Origin: Bacteroidales bacterium
Lineage (GTDB): Bacteria; Bacteroidota; Bacteroidia; Bacteroidales; JAADJA01
NCBI GenBank assembly: GCA_021107975.1
Contig: JAIORT010000953.1
Span: 1 to 7,823 of the forward strand
Length of the DNA stretch: 7,823 bases
Reading direction: 5' to 3'
Shown here: positions 1-7,000 of the stretch, piece after piece
How positions within the stretch are numbered: the first letter of the stretch is position 1
Layout of the letters: each line of letters begins with the position of its first letter
Notes under the pieces: generated by a model
Database searches by the model: none
What the model was told of the DNA's origin: nothing
The model's input: only the letters and a program-made list of their open reading frames with translations
Program-made: the position numbers and the translations under genes

Positions 1-2
1 AT

Positions 3-3000
3 GTTCCCCCTGCAGCCGTTCTTTTGCTTGGCGATTATGGAACCAGTGGAAATACTATTATATCACCAACATGGAACAGCTACTGTGTTTCTGATAATAT
101 TTATGCTGATGTTGATAATGATGATTTGCCGGATATAATATTTGCCAGGATGACAGCTCAAAATGCAACACATCTTGAAACAATGATCACTAAGTTTTTG
201 GATTATGAACGAACTCCGCCTACAAATCCTGATTTCTATGACAATCCAATAACTGCAATGGGCTATCAAAGTGATCGCTGGTTTCAGCTTTGCTCTGAAA
301 TTATAAACGGGTTTTGGGAATATGGACTGGGTAAAAATCCGGTAAGAGAAAATGCAGGATACACCAATGGAAGCGCTCCTCCGAGTTGGTCAACGAATAC
401 AAATACATCAATTATTTTAGATTATTTCGGACCAAGCGGGCTTGGGTATGTTCCGGCTACTCCCTCTCATTTAACTGATTGGGGTGGGAATGCCACACGC
501 CTGAACATTGATATAAACAGCGGTGCTTTTATGTTGCAACACAGAGACCACGGAGGAACAACCGGATGGAGTCATCCTTCATATAGTAATTCAGATATTG
601 ATAATTTATATAATACGGATTTAGTATGGGTATTCTCCATTAATTGTTTAACCGGAAAATACAACATCAGCAGTGAATGTTTTGCAGAGAAATTTCACAG
701 ATACACACATAACGGACAAAATTCGGGAGCGCTTGGAGTTACTGCTGCTTCTGAAGTTTCTTATTCTTTTGTAAACGACACTTATGTTTGGGGTATGTAT
801 GACAATATGTGGCCCGATTTTATGCCTAATGAAGTAACTGATCCTCCTTCAAGAGGTATTTTACCTGCCTTTGGAAATGCAGCCGGTAAAATTTTTCTGC
901 AACAGTCTTCATGGCCTTATAATCCTCAACATAAAGTTTATACACATCATTTGTTTCATCATCATGGAGATGCATTTAGTACAGTATATTCTGAAATACC
1001 CCAATATTTAACTGTGGTTCATGATCCGGTTCTTATTGCGGGTGCTACAACTTTTTCTGTTACTGCAAATGCAGGATCATTAATTGCCTTGACAGTAAAT
1101 GGAGAAATTATCGGAATAGCTGATGGAACAGGTTCTGCTGTGGCAATTACAATTCCTGCTCAGGGTCCGGGCAATGTTATGGTTGTAACTGTTACAAAAC
1201 AAAATTATTACCGTTATTCGACAAATGTAGATATTGTTGTTGATGGTATTTATGCTGACTTTAGTGCTGATATCACAAATCCATGCACAGGTGGTTCGGT
1301 TACTTTCACCGATCTGTCTTTTGGAACAATAACATCCTGGAACTGGTCATTCCCGGGAGGGACACCAAATTCATATAACGGACAAAACCCTCCTCTTATT
1401 ACTTATAATACTGCAGGAACTTATGACGTTTCACTTGCTATTTCAAATGGAACTGATAATGATACTGAAACAAAAACCGGTTATATTACAATAGAGAATA
1501 TAATTGCAGACTTTACAGGAACACCCACTTCTGTAATAGCAGGCAATACAGTTACTTTTACAGATAACTCTATCTGTATCCCAACAACATGGAATTGGAC
1601 TTTCCCTGGTGGGACTCCGGGAACAGCAACAGGTCCTGGTCCCCATACCATCACCTACAATACTGGTGGCACTTATGATGTAACTTTGTTTATTAGTAAT
1701 GCTTCGAATAATGACACTGAAACCAAAACCGATTATATAGATGTTATTGATTGTTATGCAGTTACTTTACCTTGGTTAGAAGATTTTGAGGATGTAGGTC
1801 CTACTATAACCTTTACGGCTAATGAACCAAATATTAATGGCTCATGTAAATGGTCGTATGAGAAAACAGCAAATGGACGATTACAATTTGATGTTTATAA
1901 TCATAATGGTTTACAAGGAGCAGCAGTGGATTGCACTCCAAGCGGTACAATGTCAATAAACCATCTAACTGCTACATTAAACCTTATTAATTATGCATCT
2001 TCTACTAACCTTGAATTATCATTCTGGCATAGAAATTATAGTGAAGAAAACCATGCGAATGACAGGGTATGGATCAGGGGAAGCAATTCGGATACGTGGA
2101 TAGAAATTTATGACTTGTATGATGATGATGCGAATTCAAATTGGGTTGAAGTAACCGGTCTGGATATTGATGCAGAAATTTCTGCTCATGGTCAATCCAT
2201 TACTTCTACTTTTCAGTTGAGATTTGGGCAAGAAGATAACTATTCATTTGCATCTGATGGTAGAGTATTTGATGATATATCAATCACCGGTGCCGCACCA
2301 GGATTATGGACAGGAACCACTTCAACCGACTGGGGAACAACAACCAATTGGGATGATGGAAATATACCCGTAGCAGGTACTGATGTTACAATTCCAACAT
2401 CATCCACAGGAGGAAATTTCCCGGAAACTAATACAGGAGGCGGAGCAGTATGTAATAATCTTACGATCCAATCAGGGGCACATCTTTGTGTACCATCAAA
2501 CAATACATTAACAGTAAACGGAACATTAATCAATGATGCAGGAGTCTCAGGTTTGATAATTAAATCGACTTCCTCCGACGGAACAGGATCACTAATAACC
2601 TATAACGGTGCGGAAGGTACTGTTCAAAATTATTATACCGACGGTCGTTGGCATTTCATCTCATCACCGGTATCTAATGCTGTATCCAATATTTTTCTAA
2701 ATATATATTTAAAAACATGGCATGAAAATACCTATACATGGGAATATATCTCTGTACTGGATTTTGACCTGGTACCCGGAACAGGGTATGAAATATGGTC
2801 AACCGTTGGTAACCCGACAATAAATTATTCTGGAGGTGTATTAAATACCGGCGATATATCACCTACCATTACCGCAACAGATGTAAACGGTGGAGGAATC
2901 GGTGATAATGAAGGCTGGAATTTTGCAGGAAATCCATATCAGTCAGCTATTGATTTGGGTAATTCAGGTAATCCTTTACCGGATTATACATGGACAAATC

Positions 3001-3863
3001 TTGACAGTACGGTTTACTTTTGGAATGGTGTTCAATATGCTGAGTATAATCCCAAAACCGATGCTTCTGTTAATGGAGGAACCCGATATGTTCCGTCAAT
3101 GCAGGGATTCTTTGTAAAAGCAAATGCTTCTAATCCGGTTTTAACCATTCCCAATAGCGCAAGGTTACACAGCACTCAAGCCAATTATAAGTCATCAGGA
3201 GATAATCCGCTTGTCAGATTAACCGTAGAAGGCAATGGTTATTCAGATGAAACCCTTATACTGGTTTATCCCGGCTCTACTCAGGAGTTTGATCCGGGGT
3301 ATGACGCATATAAACTCTGGGGAATAGAGGAAGCACCACAGTTGTACTCAATTGTCACGGAAAATATTTTAAGTATTAATACCTTACCGGAAATTGTTGA
3401 GGAAACAATTATGGAATTAGGATTGAAAGTTGGAAATGAAGCACAGTACACCATTACCCTGACTGAAGTTGTGCAATTTGAAAATTTCGATTTTATTATA
3501 CTTGAAGATCTTGAAACCGGTACCTTTATTAATTTGCTTGAGGATCCTGCATATTCATTCACAGCTATACCGGGAAATGAACCGAACAGGTTCCTGCTTC
3601 ATTTTGGAGAACCAAGCAGTATTGATGAAAATAATCAGTTTTCTGTCAGGATATATTCTAATGAAAACATAGTTTATATACAAAATCCTGAAAATATAGA
3701 TGGCGATATCATCATTTATGACATGTTGGGTCAGGAGATCATCAGAGAGAAAATAGAAAATGAAGAGTTAATCAGGATCAAACTAACACAAGGCACAGGG
3801 TATTATCTTGTGAAAGTGCAATCGGATAAGCAGCTTGTTACAGAAAAAGTATTTATTAGATAA
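3..3863 (+). CDS. Gingipain-like C25 cysteine protease with PKD, MAM-like and T9SS sorting domains (5' partial)
   Basis: The frame is open to the left edge, where it reads VPPAAVLLLGDYGTSG, so the start lies outside. An in-frame TTG at 24 is internal, because the conserved C25 core strand and GD motif span it. Against gene 2, about 306 N-terminal residues (signal peptide, propeptide, first part of the protease) are missing. Visible order: C25 catalytic domain (to about 998) with the RDHG histidine at 549-551 and the SINC cysteine at 645-647, followed by CFAE as in gingipains; C25-type Ig-like domain (about 999-1247); two PKD domains (1248-1751); a MAM-like jelly-roll (about 1752-2291); a beta-rich module opening PGLWTG (from 2298); a WHFISSP-type stalk (about 2622-3614); a T9SS sorting domain (3615-3860). 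It probably acts outside the cell as a peptidase. Substrate and specificity are unknown. The TAA stop is at 3861-3863. The family call is firm; activity is inferred from the intact His/Cys dyad. Confidence 0.93.
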   Translation, partial: VPPAAVLLLGDYGTSGNTIISPTWNSYCVSDNIYADVDNDDLPDIIFARMTAQNATHLETMITKFLDYERTPPTNPDFYDNPITAMGYQSDRWFQLCSEIINGFWEYGLGKNPVRENAGYTNGSAPPSWSTNTNTSIILDYFGPSGLGYVPATPSHLTDWGGNATRLNIDINSGAFMLQHRDHGGTTGWSHPSYSNSDIDNLYNTDLVWVFSINCLTGKYNISSECFAEKFHRYTHNGQNSGALGVTAASEVSYSFVNDTYVWGMYDNMWPDFMPNEVTDPPSRGILPAFGNAAGKIFLQQSSWPYNPQHKVYTHHLFHHHGDAFSTVYSEIPQYLTVVHDPVLIAGATTFSVTANAGSLIALTVNGEIIGIADGTGSAVAITIPAQGPGNVMVVTVTKQNYYRYSTNVDIVVDGIYADFSADITNPCTGGSVTFTDLSFGTITSWNWSFPGGTPNSYNGQNPPLITYNTAGTYDVSLAISNGTDNDTETKTGYITIENIIADFTGTPTSVIAGNTVTFTDNSICIPTTWNWTFPGGTPGTATGPGPHTITYNTGGTYDVTLFISNASNNDTETKTDYIDVIDCYAVTLPWLEDFEDVGPTITFTANEPNINGSCKWSYEKTANGRLQFDVYNHNGLQGAAVDCTPSGTMSINHLTATLNLINYASSTNLELSFWHRNYSEENHANDRVWIRGSNSDTWIEIYDLYDDDANSNWVEVTGLDIDAEISAHGQSITSTFQLRFGQEDNYSFASDGRVFDDISITGAAPGLWTGTTSTDWGTTTNWDDGNIPVAGTDVTIPTSSTGGNFPETNTGGGAVCNNLTIQSGAHLCVPSNNTLTVNGTLINDAGVSGLIIKSTSSDGTGSLITYNGAEGTVQNYYTDGRWHFISSPVSNAVSNIFLNIYLKTWHENTYTWEYISVLDFDLVPGTGYEIWSTVGNPTINYSGGVLNTGDISPTITATDVNGGGIGDNEGWNFAGNPYQSAIDLGNSGNPLPDYTWTNLDSTVYFWNGVQYAEYNPKTDASVNGGTRYVPSMQGFFVKANASNPVLTIPNSARLHSTQANYKSSGDNPLVRLTVEGNGYSDETLILVYPGSTQEFDPGYDAYKLWGIEEAPQLYSIVTENILSINTLPEIVEETIMELGLKVGNEAQYTITLTEVVQFENFDFIILEDLETGTFINLLEDPAYSFTAIPGNEPNRFLLHFGEPSSIDENNQFSVRIYSNENIVYIQNPENIDGDIIIYDMLGQEIIREKIENEELIRIKLTQGTGYYLVKVQSDKQLVTEKVFIR
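1248..1751 (+). repeat. Two tandem PKD domains in gene 1
   Basis: Two adjacent units of about 84 residues lie at 1248-1497 and 1500-1751. Each starts with ADF, has a VTFTD strand, a WNW(S/T)FPGGTP turn, a TYNT.GTYDV strand and ends with NDTETKT.YI. The WxFPGGTP form replaces the classical WdFGDG turn of PKD domains. The similarity is also visible in the DNA, so an internal duplication is likely. PKD domains are Ig-like beta-sandwiches used as spacers or for binding in secreted proteins. Gene 2 has only one, at about 6209-6472, with the different turn SWAWSFNPS. Confidence 0.85.
1752..2291 (+). other. MAM-like jelly-roll domain, present only in gene 1
   Basis: About 180 residues begin CYAVTLPWLEDFEDV and end GRVFDDISITG. 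The opening LPW.EDFE strand, the central LELSFWHRNYS strand and the closing FDDI.I strand are typical of the MAM and cleaved-adhesin group of jelly-roll domains in Bacteroidota secreted proteins. Such domains usually bind protein or carbohydrate. It contains three cysteines (in CYAV, GSCKW and VDCTP). Gene 2 lacks it: there the PKD domain leads directly into the PGLWTG module. The ligand is unknown. Confidence 0.7.
2298..2621 (+). repeat. Shared beta-rich PGLWTG module, copy 1 (gene 1)
   Basis: This is a 108-residue module from PGLWTG to just before TVQNYY. It carries NWDD, a GGGA.CN.LTI strand, PSNNTLTV and AGV.GLIIKS, a beta-helix-like succession of short strands. The copy in gene 2 at 6476-6799 has exactly the same length. 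My hand count gives 63 identities in the first 90 residues, with the last 18 poorly conserved. The function is unknown; it probably forms part of an extracellular stalk between the binding domains and the sorting domain. Confidence 0.8.
3582..3618 (+). repeat. 37-nt exact repeat, copy 1
   Basis: The stretch encodes the end of the gene 1 stalk (NRFLLHFGEPS), just before the sorting domain. It is identical at every base to 7787-7823 in gene 2, while the flanking upstream sequence differs. It is the longest exact match I noticed between the two genes. Confidence 0.9.
3615..3860 (+). other. T9SS type A C-terminal sorting domain of gene 1
   Basis: The last 82 residues run from SSIDENNQFSVRIYSN to TEKVFIR. 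They show the usual pattern of the Por secretion tail family: short beta-strands, a central IIIYDMLGQEI strand pair, then GYYLVKV, a turn, and a closing TEKVFI strand followed at once by the stop. This domain takes the protein across the outer membrane through the T9SS. In P. gingivalis it is normally removed by the PorU sortase and replaced by A-LPS. Whether that modification occurs here cannot be judged from the window. Confidence 0.9.
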
Positions 3864-3868
3864 TCACC

Positions 3869-3919
3869 GCTCTTACGGATTTTATATGCAGGAATAAGGA
3901 ATGGTTAATCCGAAAGAGC
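3869..3919 (+). terminator. Imperfect inverted repeat after gene 1, possible terminator or processing hairpin
   Basis: The arms at 3869-3881 and 3907-3919 pair at 12 of 13 positions around a 25-nt loop, starting 6 nt after the stop codon of gene 1. No T-run follows the right arm, so it is not a classical intrinsic terminator. It could still end or stabilise the gene 1 transcript, or reduce read-through into gene 2. Confidence 0.4.
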
Positions 3920-3939
3920 ATTAGACATTAGATAAAAAC

Positions 3940-3954
3940 ACTAATTAAATTAGT
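3940..3954. promoter_or_regulatory. Small AT-rich palindrome upstream of gene 2
   Basis: Positions 3940-3946 (ACTAATT) and 3948-3954 (AATTAGT) are perfect inverted arms around one base, 25 nt before the ATG of gene 2. It could be an operator-like site, but in such AT-rich DNA it may be chance. A short tandem repeat of CATTAGA (3919-3932) lies just upstream. No TAnnTTTG -7 box or TTTG -33 element of Bacteroidota promoters is visible in the spacer, so co-transcription with gene 1 is possible. Confidence 0.2.
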
Positions 3955-3979
3955 ATCGTTTATATTAAAAGAAATAATT

Positions 3980-4042
3980 ATGAAAAAATTCAGACTCTGC
4001 TTAATAGTATTTCTATCATTAACAGCATTAATTGTATTTAGC
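3980..4042 (+). other. Sec signal peptide of gene 2
   Basis: Residues 1-21 show a basic n-region (Lys2, Lys3, Arg5), a hydrophobic core (LCLIVFLSLTALIVF) and a likely signal peptidase I cut after Ser21, leaving Gln22-Gln23. An N-terminal Gln after cleavage is common in exported Bacteroidota proteins, where it can be cyclised to pyroglutamate. This marks the first step of export for a T9SS client and supports the ATG at 3980. The exact cut site is inferred. Confidence 0.85.
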
Positions 4043-7000
4043 CAGCAAAATCAGTATCTCTCATTTATAAAAGGGATAGAAGGAACAACCGAGGCAAATA
4101 CATTACCCGAAAGAACCGTAAAAAACGGAAATGCATTATATTTTGAAATTGAGTATAGTTTCACGGATGCTTACATTTCCGAAACCCAAGTTGAAGGCGA
4201 AAAATACAATTTCCTTCACATCGAGGGATTTGCAAAAATGGGACAAGTTGGTGCGCCGGCTTTACCGGCTCATAATGAAATTATTGCTATGCCCGAAAAT
4301 TCAACAGGCAAAGTTACAATCCTAAGTTCTGAATATATGGAATACGAAGGATTTAACATTCATCCGGCATTAAAACCAGCACGAGATACCGAAGGAGCGC
4401 CTGAGCCTGAATTTGAAAAAGATGAAAAAATTTATAATTCGGATGAGTTTTTTCCTAAAGAAATTGTAGAGATCACAGATATACTTTTAAGCAGGGAAAC
4501 ACCCCTTGCCGTTACCCAGATTCGTCCCGTTCAATTCAACCCTGTTACCGGCAAAATTCGGGTTTATACCAAAATAGAATACCGACTTGAATTCATAGGT
4601 GGAAATAAATCTTTCAGCAGCATTAGTGAAAACAATTCGTTAGTTTACACAAATCTGTTAAAGCGAAATGTTATAAACTCCGAAAGCATTCCTGATGGTA
4701 TTCCATATAAAAACTTTGATTCGAAAGCGGGCGAAAAAAATTATATTATTATCACACACTCGCAATATTTAACTCAGGCAAACCAGCTTGCAAATTGGAA
4801 ACGGCAAATGGGATATTCCGTAGAAGTTGTATCACAATCAAGCTGGACAGCAGCCCAGGTAAAAACGGAAATCCATAATAGATATAATAGCTGGACACCC
4901 AAACCCGACTATTTTGTTATTATAGGCGACCATACAGGTTCTTATGCTGTTCCGGGTGAAATGCATTATACGCCTTACTCGCCGCCGGACGATGGTCCGT
5001 TTGCAACAGACTTGTATTATGCGTGCATGGGTGGTGCAAGCGACTATATACCGGAAATGGCTCACGGACGTATTTCCGTTTCATCATCTTCGGAAGCAGG
5101 TATTATTGTAAATAAAATTATAGATTATGAAAAAACTCCTGTAAATAGTGCAACCTTTTATCAGAACGGATTAAATTGTGCACAGTACCAGGACGATGAC
5201 GATAATGGATATGCCGACAGAAGGTTTTGCCATACAAGCGAAAATATCAGAGACTATTTACAAGGCAGTCATGGTTACACTTCCGACAGGGTTTATTATA
5301 CTAATACCTCGGCCTCTGTTACCTCATTACGATATAATAACGGATATTATTCCACAGGTGGTTTATTACCTTCCGAACTTCGTTCCGGTTCGTTTGATTG
5401 GAACGGTGGTTCATCCGATATTACTTCAGAAATTAATGCCGGTAAATTTTTTGTATTTCATCGCGACCATGGATATGTCGGTGGCTCAGGATGGGCACAT
5501 CCTTATTATACTACAACCTCAATGAACAGTTTAAGTAATGGAAGTTTGCTCCCTGTAGTATTCAGCATTAATTGTCATACGGGCGAATTTCAATTGAGTA
5601 ATTGCTTTGCTGAAAAATTCCTGAGAATGTCAGGTAAAGGGGCTGTGGGTGTTGTGGCTGCAGCTTATTTTAGTCTTAGTGGTTTTAATGATGCCATATC
5701 AATCGGGATGATTGATGCGATTTGGTCAACCCCTGGTTTATATCCTGTTTTTGGTTCTGGAGGAACCGGGAGTAATTATACTATTGGTGCCGGTAATGAT
5801 CTATACACCATGGGCGATGTAGTGAACCAGGGACTGTATGCAATGTTGCAAAATTGGAATGGTTCTTCAACTTATGATAAATATGAATATGAGCTTTTTC
5901 ACTGGTTCGGCGACCCGGCTATGAAAATCTGGACATCAAATCCTAATACCACTCCAATATCGGCATCTCATCCATCTTCATTATCAAATGGTGCAACTTC
6001 CATAACTATTACCGGTTGTAATGTATCCGATGCTTTAGCTACAATGGTTTATGACGGTGAATTAATTGGTGAAATCCAACTCTCAGGCGGTTCGGGAACT
6101 GTAACATTCTCGCCTTTAACCAATTCAAGCATTGATGCTATACTTACAATATCAAAGCATAATCATAAACCATATTGTGCTAATATTGATGTTTCAGATG
6201 CACCCACTCCCCCTGTTACTGATTTTAGTGCCGATGATACAAGTCCTGCTGTTGGGCAAACAGTTTATTTTACTGACCTGTCAACCAACACACCGACCTC
6301 CTGGGCATGGTCTTTTAATCCTTCAACAATTACTTATGTTGGCAGTACAACATCCGGTTCACAAAACCCGCAAGTTCAATTTGATACTCCCGGAGCTTAT
6401 ACTGTTTCATTGATAGCTACAAATGCAGGCGGTTCTGATACGGAAACAAAAAATAATTATATAAATACTGAGACACCGGGATTATGGACAGGCAATACAT
6501 CTGATTCCTGGTCAGTTGCATCTAATTGGGACGATAGTAACGTGCCTGTAAACACAACAAATGTTGTTATCCCAACATCACCTGTTGGCGGCAATTATCC
6601 TGAAACCAACATAGGAGGCGGAGCAGAATGTAATGATTTGACAATAGAAACCGGTGCACATTTATACATTCCTTCGAATAATACATTAACAGTTTATGGT
6701 ACTTTAACCAATAATGCCGGAGTTACCGGACTGATTATTAAATCGGATAATACTGGATCAGGATCACTTATTCACACAACAAATGGTATTAATGCAACAG
6801 TTGAAAGATATTTGACTCAGATGAAATGGCATTTTATAGGTAGTCCTGTCGAGAGTGAAGTAGCGGGCGTATTTCATTTACCCGGAGGACACTCCGATAT
6901 TTATTTAAGGACACATGTTGAAGCTACAAACCTGTGGGGAATCTATATCGTTCCGGTTAATACCCCGCTCCTTCAGGGCCGCGGTTATGAATGTTGGGTA

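Noticed and set aside
24..26. TTG as the start codon of gene 1
   Set aside because: The frame is open upstream to the edge, and the residues before it (VPPAAVL) form the conserved C25 core strand leading to GDYG. There is also no signal peptide after the TTG.
3901..3924. A 7-codon open frame (ATG to TAG) preceded by AAGGA in the spacer
   Set aside because: It is too short to support, overlaps the right arm of the inverted repeat, and shows no leader-peptide features.
3980..4042. Lipoprotein signal peptide at Cys7 of gene 2
   Set aside because: The cysteine lies at the start of the hydrophobic core, with no room for an h-region before it, and a good signal peptidase I site is present at Ser21.
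5178..5525. Open frames of about 90-115 codons inside gene 2 in another frame (also at 6132-6413) and several on the minus strand
   Set aside because: They lie wholly inside the two strongly supported protease frames, have unnatural compositions and match no family I recognise.
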